From Natranaeroarchaeum sp042663585 (GTDB lineage: Archaea; Halobacteriota; Halobacteria; Halobacteriales; Natronoarchaeaceae), in the NCBI RefSeq assembly GCF_042663585.1, contig NZ_JBHTAN010000006.1, positions 1,178,001 to 1,242,000 of the forward strand: 64,000 nt of DNA, read 5' to 3'. The notes under the pieces were generated by a model. The model made no database searches. It was not told the DNA's origin and worked only from the letters and a program-made list of their open reading frames with translations. Shown here piece after piece: positions 33,189 to 42,549 of this stretch (the stretch's first letter is position 1; each line of letters opens with the position of its first letter). The position numbers and the translations under genes are program-made.

Positions 33189-33316
33189 TTCTCGCTTCTC
33201 GCTGCGCTCGTCGCTCGAATGCGTCGCCCGATGCTCGCAAACGCTACGCGTTTGCTCACTCCCGGCCGACCCTCGCGATCACTGCGTGATCGTTCGGTCC
33301 CGGCCGACGCTTTTTT
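33175..33316 (+). repeat. partial copies of the tRNA-Gly 3' end, hairpins and T-run
   Basis: TCCCGGCCGAC, the tRNA 3' strand, occurs at 33175-33185, again at 33260-33270 and at 33298-33308; the last copy extends as TCCCGGCCGACGC and runs into TTTTTT (33311-33316). In between are perfect hairpins GCAAACGC-TAC-GCGTTTGC (33237-33255) and CGATCAC-TGC-GTGATCG (33276-33292), and the tRNA end GACGCATTC is inverted as GAATGCGTC (33217-33225). The pattern looks like scars of integration at a tRNA 3' end or stepwise duplication; the T-run may serve as terminator. Confidence 0.6.
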
Positions 33317-33717
33317 GGGGTAGATGCGGACTGGGTGAGGGACGACTCGGCGTAGCTTGCTACTTCGATGAACGAAATTGAGGAGCAGAACCGTCAACCA
33401 ATTGAATCACCAGACGCAGGTGTAGCAAGCATTTGCTTCGCTACGATCCACAAACTCTCTGTGATCGTACATCGTCCCCACGCAGTCCCTGATAAGTTCG
33501 GATTACTCCACACGACTGACGCTGAAAATCGCAGTAAATCCCTCTACCGAGCAGTTCTCCGCGTTTAAACGACCCGATTTGAGGATCCAACAACTCGAAA
33601 ATACCGCAGAGAAACGCAGACGTAACCGTTCTAAGGAGTTTCCCGTATCGAACTGTTCACGATTGTTCATTCGTACTCAGTTAGTAACTAAGCGGGATAC
33701 ACCGTTATCTTCTGAGT
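33317..33717. other. AT-richer gap without a supported gene
   Basis: I see no convincing gene. Short inverted repeats occur: GTAGC-TT-GCTAC (33352-33363) and GTAGC-AAGCA-TT-TGCTT-C-GCTAC (33422-33444), which share a core. A 66-codon plus-strand frame (33368-33568) has no Shine-Dalgarno or TATA support and no recognisable motif. TTAGT-A-ACTAA at about 33680-33690 may be the promoter or operator of the next gene. Base composition drops compared with the rest, so decayed mobile DNA is possible. Confidence 0.45.
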
Positions 33718-33867
33718 ATGCCAACGTGCAACAACTGTGGGGCGTTCGTTACCCGAGACTTCACCCGAGTGTTCGGAGACAATCAAGAGAACGTCAGCGG
33801 CTGTGTAGAGTGTACGACTGGCAGAGATCTGAAGTCCGGTGGTGCGACGGAGTCGGCAACCCAGTGA
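33718..33867 (+). CDS. zinc-finger mini-protein (DUF7563-like), 49 aa
   Basis: Starts MPTCNNCGAFVTRDFTRVFG and has CVEC near residue 33; two CxxC pairs give one zinc ribbon. It matches the plan of short haloarchaeal proteins (DUF7563 in my memory), where a CxxCG pair is followed by VTxxYxRVF. The stop at 33865-33867 lies directly before the last codon of the convergent padR gene, so their 3' ends touch. The gene lies on its own, with a short palindrome in front of it. Function unknown. Confidence 0.7.
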   Translation: MPTCNNCGAFVTRDFTRVFGDNQENVSGCVECTTGRDLKSGGATESATQ

Positions 33868-34167
33868 TCAGTTAGCCTCGACGGACTGGGCCGAGTCGTC
33901 GACGTACTCGGACTCCCACTCCCTGCGGGCCTCGATCTCTCGGCGCCCGCGCGAGGTGAGCGAGTAATAGTTGGTCCGCCGGTCCAGTTGTCCTTTTTCG
34001 GCGAGGCCTTTTTCCACCAGCGTGTCGAGGTTGGGATACAGCCGACCGTGGTGAATCTCTTTTTCGTAGTACTTTTCGAGTTCGTCCTTGATGGCGAGGC
34101 CGTGCGGGTCGTCGAGGCCGGCGATGACGTACAGCAGGTCGCGCTGGAAGCCAGTGAGATCGTACAT
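33868..34167 (-). CDS. PadR-family transcription regulator, 99 aa
   Basis: Winged-helix protein: LTGFQRDLLYVIAGLDDPHGLAIKDELEKYYEKEIHHGRLYPNLDTLVEKGLAEKGQLDRRTNYYSLTSRGRREIEARREWE; HHGRLYPNLDTL is the recognition region (GxLYxxLxxL in PadR). It lacks the long C-terminal dimer helices of larger PadR proteins, as is typical in haloarchaea. The regulated gene is unknown. Repeated WATTATACT elements lie upstream, one of them 12-19 bases before the ATG, so autoregulation is likely. Confidence 0.87.
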   Translation of the reverse strand: MYDLTGFQRDLLYVIAGLDDPHGLAIKDELEKYYEKEIHHGRLYPNLDTLVEKGLAEKGQLDRRTNYYSLTSRGRREIEARREWESEYVDDSAQSVEAN

Positions 34168-34480
34168 GTGACTGCTGTATTATAGTTCCCGTGAAGTGTT
34201 AAGTCTGACGCTCTGGAAGTATATTATACTGAGTAAATAAGACTAACTGTGGATTATACTCCCTCTATATAAATAATACAGTAAAATATAGTAAAAATAA
34301 ACAGCACAGCGACACGCCAGTAGGTGTCCGGGGCATTGGTATACCCCACATATCATGCGTATTCATAAACGATAGATTACTTCGCGCTCAGTGCTGGGAT
34401 GCGATATATCGGCGTCCGGTGACGACGACCATATCGACCTGAGAACGCGCCTCAAAAGCTACTGTAGCGGTGTGCCGGAC
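34168..34480. promoter_or_regulatory. AT-rich region upstream of padR with repeated operator-like motif
   Basis: No gene. Motifs: TATTATAGT (34178-34186), TATTATACT (34222-34230, part of a perfect palindrome AGTATA-T-TATACT at 34218-34230) and GATTATACT (34252-34260), all in one direction. Further right is a long A/T-rich stretch (34266-34310) and GGGG/GGTATACC-type palindrome (34330-34348). It holds the padR promoter and probably the malQ 3' end. Confidence 0.5.
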
Positions 34481-35968
34481 TCACCGACCCGCTTCGTCCG
34501 TGACCGTTCGCAGTCGCTCGGTCGGGAACTGGTCGAGTCGCTCCGGCGTACAGCGCCAGTCCCAGTTGCCGGTCTCGGTGCCGGGAGTGTTGAACCGCGC
34601 TTCAGCACCGAGGCCGTACAGGTCCTGTAGGGGTGTAATCGCCATCACGGATGCCGTGTGCCAGGCGCGTTCGATCAGATCCCAGTGGATCTCGCTCCCG
34701 TCGGTCCCGAGATAGTAGTGGAGACACTCGACCTGCCGGTCGTCGAGCGACTCGTACCAGCCTCGGACGGTGTTCGTGTCATGGGTTCCCGGATAGGCGA
34801 CAGTATCTCTTTCGTAGGTATGAGGGAGGTAGATGTGTTCCTCGCTGCACCAGTCGGCGTACTGCATCACTTTCATGCCCGGCGCGTCGATGTCCCGCCG
34901 AAGTTGTTCGATCTCCTCCGTGACGAATCCGATATCCTCGGCGATGATCGGCAGTTCCCCGAGTTCGTCCTCGATGGTGCGGAAGAACTCGAGGCCGGGA
35001 CCGGACCGCCACTCGCCGTCGCTCCCGTCGCCCTCGGCGGGGATGGCGTAGTACTCCTCGAAGCCGCGGAAGTGATCAAGCCGGACGATATCTGCGAGTT
35101 CGAGTTGCCGGTCCATCCGGTCGATCCACCACTGATAGCCCGTGGCTTCGTGCTCGGCCCAGTCGTAGACTGGCGGGCCCCACTTCTGTGCCGGGTTGTT
35201 ATCGTCTGACGGCACACCGGAGACGTCTTTCGGGGTACCGTCGTCCTTGAGCTCGAACAGTTCGGGGTGGGCCCAGACGTCGGCGCTATCCTGGGCGACG
35301 TAGATCGGCATGTCGCCGACGACTTTCACACCCACCTGAGTGGCGCGGGTTCTGAGCTGATCCCACTGCCGAGCCGCGACGAACTGGAGGAACTCGCGGT
35401 ACCGGATTTCGTCGGCGAGTTTCTCTCGGTACTCGTCGAGCGCAGCCGACTCGCGCAGTGCGACTGGCTCCGGCCAGTCGGTCCATGCCTGTCCATCGAA
35501 CTCTCGTTTCAGCGCGCGGAACAGCGCGTAGTTCTCCAGCCAGTCCGTCTCCTCCTGAAAATTCTCGAAATCGGACCACAGTGCCGCCGGGCGCTCCTCG
35601 TCAAAGCGCTCAAACGCGGTTCGGAGGAGCGGATACTTGAACTCCCGCACGGCCTCGTAGTCGACGCGCTCGTCCGAGAACGGTTCCGCCGGCGTCGTCT
35701 CCTCCGCCATCAGCAGTTCTTCCTCGACGAGCGGGTCGAGATCGATCAGTAGCGGTTCGATGGCGAACGCCGAGTAGGCCTGATACGGCGAGTTGCCGTG
35801 AATGCTGGACAACGGTCCGAGCGGGCATAGTTGCCAGAGCGACTGTTCGGCGTCGGCAAGCGTGTCGACGAACTCGCGGGACGGCTGTCCAATCGATCCG
35901 ATTCCATGCGGACTCGGTAGCGAGGTGGGATGTGCGAATACCCCGCTCTGCCGGGAAAATCGACTCAT
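34481..35968 (-). CDS. malQ: 4-alpha-glucanotransferase (amylomaltase, GH77), 495 aa
   Basis: Transfers glucan chains between malto-oligosaccharides in the cytoplasm. Catalytic nucleophile D298 in IVRLDHFRGFEEYY, acid/base E344 in IIAEDIGFVTEEI, third Asp D397 in GTHDTNTVRGWY; signature WGPPVYDW is present. No signal peptide. It is downstream of the double GH15 gene by 72 bases on the same strand, so one operon for alpha-glucan use is likely: GH15 releases glucose, MalQ rebuilds longer chains. Confidence 0.92.
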   Translation of the reverse strand: MSRFSRQSGVFAHPTSLPSPHGIGSIGQPSREFVDTLADAEQSLWQLCPLGPLSSIHGNSPYQAYSAFAIEPLLIDLDPLVEEELLMAEETTPAEPFSDERVDYEAVREFKYPLLRTAFERFDEERPAALWSDFENFQEETDWLENYALFRALKREFDGQAWTDWPEPVALRESAALDEYREKLADEIRYREFLQFVAARQWDQLRTRATQVGVKVVGDMPIYVAQDSADVWAHPELFELKDDGTPKDVSGVPSDDNNPAQKWGPPVYDWAEHEATGYQWWIDRMDRQLELADIVRLDHFRGFEEYYAIPAEGDGSDGEWRSGPGLEFFRTIEDELGELPIIAEDIGFVTEEIEQLRRDIDAPGMKVMQYADWCSEEHIYLPHTYERDTVAYPGTHDTNTVRGWYESLDDRQVECLHYYLGTDGSEIHWDLIERAWHTASVMAITPLQDLYGLGAEARFNTPGTETGNWDWRCTPERLDQFPTERLRTVTDEAGR

Positions 35969-36040
35969 AGAGGTAGTTTCAGAGGCAAGTGTAGTAAACG
36001 TGGTGCAACGACCTCTCGGTGAGGCGCACTCACATACGCG

Positions 36041-39000
36041 TCACAGTTCGACGGTCGTGAGCGTCGTTCCGATCTGAGCGAGATCATCGCCATCCGTTGC
36101 GGCGATGACGGTTACGGATTCGGCACCGGGGCCGATATCGACAGTTCCCTCGAAGTCGCCGTCAGTGACCGGATACCGTTCGGTGCCGTCGTGTGTCCAG
36201 AGCACGACGGTGGCGCCGCGGGTCGTCCCGGTGACGCTTGCGGTATCTCCCTCGACGGTCACTTCGTCGACGGCGAGCGGCGGGCCGTCCGGATCGTGGA
36301 CGGTGTAGCGTTCCTGGACGAACGCCGGCGTCTCGACTGGCGTGCCGGCGTCGATGCCGTCAGCGAGACGAATGAACTGAGCCATACTCCACGCCAACGG
36401 CGTGGCGGCACCGGTTCCCTCGCCGAACTCCCAGCCGTACTCCGTCGGATACTCGCGGTCCCAGACCTGTTCGGGGATCATCCGCCCGGAGTTTGCGAAC
36501 CGCTGCATAGTTTCGAGCAGTCGCTGGGGGTCCTCCTCGCCGCTTTCCGTGCCCGCGAGCAGTTCGTACTCCGCTCGCTCGCCAGTGAAGATTGGCCAGA
36601 GACGACCTGCGCCCTGCCGATCCAGCGCCCACGGCGCGCCCTCGTCGGGCTCTACTTCGCTCATCTCGCCGTAGCAGTCGTCGTTGTACCGGTACCAGCC
36701 GGGGCCGTGCGGTGTCTCGACGCGGATCGTATCGTCGGCGACTTCGATAGAGTTCTCGATCAGGTCGTAGTCCGGCGCGCGGATGCCCAGACGGACCAGT
36801 TCGAGGAAGCCGCCGTCGATGATGTCTCGCTCGTCGAGCGTTGGGCCGTTGTTTGCGAGTTCGCGCTTGACGGCACTATCAGGGTCCCCGTTTCGCGAGA
36901 CGCGGATGTAGTACGGCACTTCCTCGTGTCGCTCCGTGCCGTCGTAGGTCGCACACCAGCGGTCGACTCCTGTCCGCCAGTAGTCAGCAAAGCCGAGGTA
37001 AGCAAGCGCGTCTGCCCGCTCGCCTTCGCCCTCCGCCAGCGGCGCGGCACAGGCGATCCCGGCGATCTCGGCGGCGATCGTCGACGGCGAGTAGCCGGCC
37101 TCTTCCTCCCAGCGCTCCTGGCCGCTTCGTGGACCGGACCGGAGGAGATACTCGACGGAGCGTCGGACGTGATCGTACTCGTAGACGACCTCCTCGAAGT
37201 CGATGTCGTACTTCTCGTAGAGCTGGTAGGCCATCACCGACGGGAAGGCGACGTTGTCTAGCTGTTCGCCGCCCCAACGGATCCGCCCGTCCAGATACGT
37301 GTTCTGCGAGATGAACCCGTTCGGACGTTGCTGGTAGCCGTAGATGTACTCCGTGGCCTCGATTGCGCTGTCGAGGTCGCCGATGGCTTCCAGCGCCGTG
37401 AACACCTGATAGAGGTCCCGTGCCCAGGTGAAGTTGTAGCCGAAGTCCATGGGGTTCTCGGCATCGACGTTGTCGCCCCACGGGACGGAGGGACTGGCGA
37501 TACCTGCTCCGACGAACGTCTTGTCCTCGACGGCCTTGAGCACCATCGACGCGGCCCGATACTGGTTCGCAAGCGCCGGGTTCGACTGGACCGACTCCGG
37601 TAGTTCGATCGCTTCCGTATACTCCTGCCAGCCCTCGACGTACTCGCTTCGGACGCCGACGTAGCCCCGCGAGAGCGCTCGCTGTGCATCCGTCAGCGCC
37701 CGGTCGGTATCGGCGTCCTCGGCGAAAGAGAGCGCGATCGTGTCGGCGATCGAGCCAGTTTGCTCGCCGATTCGACCGACGAGCACGCCGTGGCCGGGCG
37801 CCGCATACCGCTGTTCGTCCGTCGGATCTCCGTCGGCGAACAGTTTCGCCAGATGTTTTTCGCCCGCTCTACCGACTGTCGCCCAGTCGAACGAGCGGTG
37901 CGAGGCGATGGCAGTGGCGACCTGATACGGTTCCCCGTTCGGGTCGACGAAAGCCGGATCCTCCGCGACTTCCGTGTCCCACGCCGTCAGTGCGTAGCCG
38001 TCGGCATCCTCGACGAGTTCGCTCGCTGTGCCCTGCATATAGCCGGACAGCGCGGCGTCACCGATGATGTAGATGTCGTACTGATTGCTGTCGTTCGCGG
38101 TGAAGCCGACGTCCATCAGCACGGTTTCGGTCTGCGGATCGGTGATATACTCGACCTCGATCTCCCAGTTGTGGCCGTTCGAGCCGGTTTCGGTGACCGT
38201 CTGCTTGTAGACCAGGGAGTCGGAGCCGACCATCTCGGTCTCGCGTTCGATCGTCTCCAGCGTATCGTCGGTCCGGTCCTCGTTGTGTGTCCGTGCCGTA
38301 TACGTCGACTCGTCGTTGGCGTCGACAACGAGGAAGTCGACGGTCCGGAAGTTCATCAGGTCGGCACGCGGGAACCGCGGTTCGGTGAGCGCGCCTTCGG
38401 TGAGCGTGAACCAGACCCGGGACGGCGAGTCGCTTCCGTGATCCGCCGCCGTTCCGATACCGTACTTCTCGCCAGTCGTCCAGGTCGAAGCGACCGCGGG
38501 ACCGACCGGCTGTGTCGTCTCCGAAGACGTCGAGAGACCGCCCGCGTCCTGTAGCGCAGCGATTGCTCCCGAGCGTTTACCGTGCGACCACGCCGACGGC
38601 GTCGCGCTGTCGGGCGAGCCATCGTCGAACACCTGCTCGGAGAGGAACCCGGTCGAGTTAGCGAGGAAGCCATCCTGTTCGATGAGTGCCAGAAGCTCCC
38701 GGGCCTGCTCGAACGTCTCTTCCTGTCGGTCGCTATCCTCTTCGAGTAGCGCGCCGAGTGCTGCCGTGGCCTCGGCCGCCCAGCCTGTCGCAAGCGCCCA
38801 GACCTTCGGTTCGTCCTGTCCGCGCTCGCGGAAGGTGTCGTCCTCGACTCGACAGAGGCCGAGAAGTTCGCCTGCGTCGTTCCTCCGCGAGAGTCGGTCT
38901 ATCGTCGTATCGACGTGTTCGACCAGTTGTTCGATTCGGTGCTTATCGACGTCACCGGTCAGTTTCGCGTACTCGTGATGGGCTTCGACGAGCGCGAGTG

Positions 39001-40528
39001 TGCTCGCGTCGGCCGTCGTGTCGCCGGGCTTTCGCTCGAAGACACCCTCGTCGCTGAACCGACCGGCGAGCCCATCGTAGACGGCATCGGCACGGGCTCT
39101 GGCCGCCTCGGTCAGTTCCTGCTCGATGGGAGCGCGCGCGATGGCCGAGAAGGCCAGCAGTTCCATCGCGGCCGTGTGCGTGAACCGTCCGATATCGCTC
39201 TCCCAGATGTCGAGACACGGTTCGGGCAGTCCGTCTTTTTCGAGCAGAGCGACAAGTCCCTCGAAGCCGTCGCGGATCGTCCCTTCGATCCGGGCGAACA
39301 GATCGGTGTCGGGCGATCCCTGTCGCAGATAGGTCGCGAGGAACGTGAGCACGCTTGCGGTGCCGTCGGCGGCGTAGTCAGAACCGCCGAGACCGACACG
39401 GGAGTTGCCCCAACCAGGAGCCAGCGCACCGTTGTGCGCCCAGACTCGCTGTGGCCAGGTCCCGTCGGGAAGTTGTGTATCGGCGTAGAATCGCGCACTC
39501 TCCGCGTGCTGTGTCGCGAGGTCGACGCCGAACTGTTCGTCGACGTCGAGCAGCTCACGAGCGATCTCTGCGTCGTCGCGGAACCACGTGTAGCCGTAGC
39601 CGCCGGAGTAGACGTGATACGGATCGAACTCCGGCCCTTTGATCCGCGCACCGGTCGGTGCGGTGAGCAGGGATAGGGCGCGCAGGTCGTCGACGACCGA
39701 CTCGCGGGACGGAATGTCGGGAACGTTGAACCCGGTTTGCAGGTTCGCCCGGTTCCGGATCGCGCGGTCTGTCTGGTAGTGATCCGCGAACGCACGCACG
39801 TGTGCGAGCGCGTCCTCGCGGGTCGTCTCCTCGTGGTCGGCGACCAGCGTGACGAGCGTTGCCTGTGCGTGCCCACCTTCGTCGTCGAGATGGGTCTCGA
39901 TCACCATCGTATCCGAGAGGTCGTCCTCAGTGCGTTCGTTGGTGCCGAGCCCTGAGGGATCGTCCGTCAGTAACGCATCGAGTCCCTCTCGGCGCTGACT
40001 GTTGACGGACGAAAACCCCGTCGAGGCAGTGATGTAGTCGTGCTCGGCGTCGTGGAAGACCTCGACGACGTCCTGATGGTTGAGGTGACCGACGCTACTG
40101 GACTGCCCGTCGGGCGCAAAGGCCATTGCGGCGAACAGTCGTGGTCGGTCCGGCATGTCTCCACGGACTTCGACGTGAGTCAGATGCGCCCCCTCGAGCG
40201 TGTAGTCGTACTGGTGGACCGAGAACTCGCCGGCGTCGTGCTCGGTGACGATCATCGTCGTCTCGCCCTCGTAGGACTGACGGGTCGTCTCCATCTCGTC
40301 GAACCAGTGCACTCCCTCGTCCGAGCCGATTCCCAGACGTGAGCGTTCGATACCGTGCTTGTTCAGTGTCGCGCCGGAGTAATCCCGGATGGATCCGCTC
40401 CGGTCGACGTAGACGAGTCGACCCTCGTCACCACTGAACAATCCATCGACGGACGGTCGCTCTCCCGGATGAGAGTCTTCCGCGTGATGGTCTCGCTTGT
40501 ACTCGTCTATTGCAATGCGCATCGTCAT
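36041..40528 (-). CDS. double GH15 glucoamylase/glucodextranase-like protein, 1495 aa
   Basis: Two fused GH15 units. Unit 1 (about 1-680): YGYTWFRDDA (311-320), acid E443 in CLDIWESDIGRFTHTAAM, base E631 in FLSEQVFDDGSPDSATPSAWSHG. Unit 2 (about 690-1390): N-terminal beta domain with TTGEKYGIGTAADHGSDSPSRVW like glucodextranase, FTWARDLYQVFTALE (1033-1047), acid pair E1141-E1142 in RWEEEAGYSPSTIAAEI, base E1353 in MIPEQVWDREYPTEYGWEFG. Then a small beta module (1405-1495). No signal peptide: probably cytoplasmic, acting on stored or imported glucan. Upstream TTTAAATA (about 40596-40603) fits the promoter. Confidence 0.9.
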   Translation of the reverse strand: MTMRIAIDEYKRDHHAEDSHPGERPSVDGLFSGDEGRLVYVDRSGSIRDYSGATLNKHGIERSRLGIGSDEGVHWFDEMETTRQSYEGETTMIVTEHDAGEFSVHQYDYTLEGAHLTHVEVRGDMPDRPRLFAAMAFAPDGQSSSVGHLNHQDVVEVFHDAEHDYITASTGFSSVNSQRREGLDALLTDDPSGLGTNERTEDDLSDTMVIETHLDDEGGHAQATLVTLVADHEETTREDALAHVRAFADHYQTDRAIRNRANLQTGFNVPDIPSRESVVDDLRALSLLTAPTGARIKGPEFDPYHVYSGGYGYTWFRDDAEIARELLDVDEQFGVDLATQHAESARFYADTQLPDGTWPQRVWAHNGALAPGWGNSRVGLGGSDYAADGTASVLTFLATYLRQGSPDTDLFARIEGTIRDGFEGLVALLEKDGLPEPCLDIWESDIGRFTHTAAMELLAFSAIARAPIEQELTEAARARADAVYDGLAGRFSDEGVFERKPGDTTADASTLALVEAHHEYAKLTGDVDKHRIEQLVEHVDTTIDRLSRRNDAGELLGLCRVEDDTFRERGQDEPKVWALATGWAAEATAALGALLEEDSDRQEETFEQARELLALIEQDGFLANSTGFLSEQVFDDGSPDSATPSAWSHGKRSGAIAALQDAGGLSTSSETTQPVGPAVASTWTTGEKYGIGTAADHGSDSPSRVWFTLTEGALTEPRFPRADLMNFRTVDFLVVDANDESTYTARTHNEDRTDDTLETIERETEMVGSDSLVYKQTVTETGSNGHNWEIEVEYITDPQTETVLMDVGFTANDSNQYDIYIIGDAALSGYMQGTASELVEDADGYALTAWDTEVAEDPAFVDPNGEPYQVATAIASHRSFDWATVGRAGEKHLAKLFADGDPTDEQRYAAPGHGVLVGRIGEQTGSIADTIALSFAEDADTDRALTDAQRALSRGYVGVRSEYVEGWQEYTEAIELPESVQSNPALANQYRAASMVLKAVEDKTFVGAGIASPSVPWGDNVDAENPMDFGYNFTWARDLYQVFTALEAIGDLDSAIEATEYIYGYQQRPNGFISQNTYLDGRIRWGGEQLDNVAFPSVMAYQLYEKYDIDFEEVVYEYDHVRRSVEYLLRSGPRSGQERWEEEAGYSPSTIAAEIAGIACAAPLAEGEGERADALAYLGFADYWRTGVDRWCATYDGTERHEEVPYYIRVSRNGDPDSAVKRELANNGPTLDERDIIDGGFLELVRLGIRAPDYDLIENSIEVADDTIRVETPHGPGWYRYNDDCYGEMSEVEPDEGAPWALDRQGAGRLWPIFTGERAEYELLAGTESGEEDPQRLLETMQRFANSGRMIPEQVWDREYPTEYGWEFGEGTGAATPLAWSMAQFIRLADGIDAGTPVETPAFVQERYTVHDPDGPPLAVDEVTVEGDTASVTGTTRGATVVLWTHDGTERYPVTDGDFEGTVDIGPGAESVTVIAATDGDDLAQIGTTLTTVEL

Positions 40529-40679
40529 ATTATCGAAGATCAGAGCCCCCGCCTGGATCTTGGCGGAAATCGTTCATCACGACGCTAGTCGGCTTCGATA
40601 TTTAAAGTTGCCCATGATTTGGCGTCGTTCAGAATTTGCTGACGTGTCTGGAAAACCGGCCATACGGCCAGCCGTTCGG

Positions 40680-41684
40680 TCAGTTATCGGGAGCCATTGC
40701 GTCTACCGTCGCAGCGATATCGTCCCCAGAAGCACCCCGCGGCGGCGCCATCGCGATGGCGTCGAGGCCATCGATATCGGCGAACTCGGCCAGCTGTTCG
40801 CGTGCATGCGCTGGGTCCCCGGCAATGGCAAGTTCGTCGAGCAGGCCATCGTCGAGGACGTTCACTGCGGCCTCCCGATCACCGCTTGCCCACGACGCCG
40901 CTATCTCGTTCGCTTCGTCTTCGTACCCCTGTCTGGACAGCGATTCTCGGTAGTAGGTGCCCATCCCGCCGACGTAGAAGGCGAGATGCTGGGCCGCCAG
41001 TTCGCGAGCGCGCTCGCCGTTCTCTAGCACACAGCAGGGCAACGACAGCGTGACACGGATATCGTCGGGCGAGCGGTCGCCCAGTTCGGCCCCGCGGTGA
41101 AGATCCTCCAGTCGCTCGCGTAGTCCATCAGGTGTGAACGTGGTCGCGTGCCAGCCGTCAGCAAACCGTCCGGCGAGTTCGACAGATTTCGGTCCCATTC
41201 CGGCGACATCTATCGGTGGCGGCGTCTCGGGCGGGTCGAACCGAAGCCGAAAGCCCGACAGCGTGTAGATGTCGCCGTCGTACTCAAGACCGTCTCCCTC
41301 GACGACGCGCCGGACGATATCGATATACTCCCGGGTCCGTCGAAGCGGCCGTTCGAACGATTCGCCATGCCAGCCTTCGATCACGGCGGGGCCGCTCGGG
41401 CCCATCCCCAGGCGGAAGCGCCCGTCCGACGCCTCCTGGAGGGTCGCGGCGGTCTGGCCGAGCAGTGCTGGCGACCGCGAGAAGACGTTCGCGATGCTAG
41501 TGCCGAGTTCGATCTCGTCGGTTCGCTCGGCGAGCATCGTGAGCGTCGTCACGGCGTCACGCCCCCACGTTTCGGGCATCCACGCGCGGACGTAGTCGTT
41601 CTCCTCTGCGCGCTGGGTAATCGCGACGATGTCGTCGATACTGGGCTGTGCGGCCACGGGGAGGTGGATCTCTCTGTCTGTCAT
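40680..41684 (-). CDS. F420-dependent LLM-class oxidoreductase (TIGR04024 type), 334 aa
   Basis: TIM-barrel luciferase-like protein: RLGMGPSGPAVIEGWHGESFERPLRRTREYIDIVRR, GFRLRFDPPETPPPIDVAGMGPKSVELAGRFADGWHATTFTPDG; these are hallmarks of F420-dependent LLM enzymes. It starts with ATGA overlapping the SDR gene. Substrate unknown. Together with the SDR it may oxidise or reduce the same compound, F420 on one side and NAD(P) on the other. Confidence 0.85.
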   Translation of the reverse strand: MTDREIHLPVAAQPSIDDIVAITQRAEENDYVRAWMPETWGRDAVTTLTMLAERTDEIELGTSIANVFSRSPALLGQTAATLQEASDGRFRLGMGPSGPAVIEGWHGESFERPLRRTREYIDIVRRVVEGDGLEYDGDIYTLSGFRLRFDPPETPPPIDVAGMGPKSVELAGRFADGWHATTFTPDGLRERLEDLHRGAELGDRSPDDIRVTLSLPCCVLENGERARELAAQHLAFYVGGMGTYYRESLSRQGYEDEANEIAASWASGDREAAVNVLDDGLLDELAIAGDPAHAREQLAEFADIDGLDAIAMAPPRGASGDDIAATVDAMAPDN

Positions 41685-42457
41685 TGGTCTGGTGTCTTCA
41701 TGAGGTCCGGGACGCCAGCGGCGCGGATCGTCTCGCCGACGACGTAGGATGCTGCTGGACTGGCAAGGAACTGTGCGATGTCGGCTATCTCGTCGCTCCG
41801 GCCGATCGTCCGGTCCACATCGTCGCGGTCGATGTCGTCAGCGGTGACGCCCATCTGTGACTCGACGCCCGGCGTCGCCACGTAGCCAGGTGCGATGCAG
41901 TTGACGCGGACACCGTCGGCCGCCCACTCGTTAGCAAGCGTCGTCGTCAGGGTGATTACGCCCGCCTTCGCAGCGGCGTAGTGGCTCATGTACGGTGCAC
42001 CGTCCTGGCCCGCTTCGCTGGATAGGTTGATGACGCTTCCGCCGCCGTCTTTCAGATACTCGCCGGCGGCCTGCGTGCAGTGGTAGGTGCCCGTGAGATT
42101 GATGTCGACGATCTTGTTCCAGCCGTTCGGGCTGATCCCGTCGAAGTTCGCCATGAACGACGCGCCGGCGTTGTTGACGAGCACGTCCAGCCCGCCGAAC
42201 TCCTCGACGGTCGTCTCTACTAGCGCGTCGACCGCGTCCCGGTCGGTGACGTCGCATTCGACCCCCAGTGCCCGTCCCGCTCGCTCGCTCTCGTTGATCG
42301 CCTCGGCGACCGGGTCGACGTTTTCCTGTTCGCGCGAGCAGATCACGACATCGAGTCCGTCCGCCGCGAACTGTTCGGCGATCGCTTTCCCGATCCCGCT
42401 AGACGCGCCCGTGACGATGGCCGTCGAGCCGTCGATGCTGAACTGCCCGCCAGTCAT
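41681..42457 (-). CDS. SDR-family oxidoreductase, 258 aa
   Basis: Short-chain dehydrogenase: VTGASSGIGKAIAEQFAADG (TGxxxGIG), NNAGASF, catalytic Ser in VINLSSEAGQDG, YAAAKAGV (YxxxK). C-terminal APGYVATPG and VGETIRAAGVPDL. It is the first gene of the SDR-LLM pair, overlapping the next gene by four bases. Closest plan: 3-oxoacyl-ACP reductase or glucose 1-dehydrogenase types, but the substrate is not readable. Confidence 0.87.
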   Translation of the reverse strand: MTGGQFSIDGSTAIVTGASSGIGKAIAEQFAADGLDVVICSREQENVDPVAEAINESERAGRALGVECDVTDRDAVDALVETTVEEFGGLDVLVNNAGASFMANFDGISPNGWNKIVDINLTGTYHCTQAAGEYLKDGGGSVINLSSEAGQDGAPYMSHYAAAKAGVITLTTTLANEWAADGVRVNCIAPGYVATPGVESQMGVTADDIDRDDVDRTIGRSDEIADIAQFLASPAASYVVGETIRAAGVPDLMKTPDQ

Positions 42458-42549
42458 ACTACCCTCCGGACGGTTCGGCTACTGTGAAACATCCTCACGG
42501 CATTGTACATAGTCAACTATGATAAAGTTTCCTCGGGCCGAGTTCGCGT

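Noticed and set aside
33368..33568. 66-codon plus-strand frame
   Set aside because: No motif, no promoter, composition unlike neighbours; treated as noncoding.
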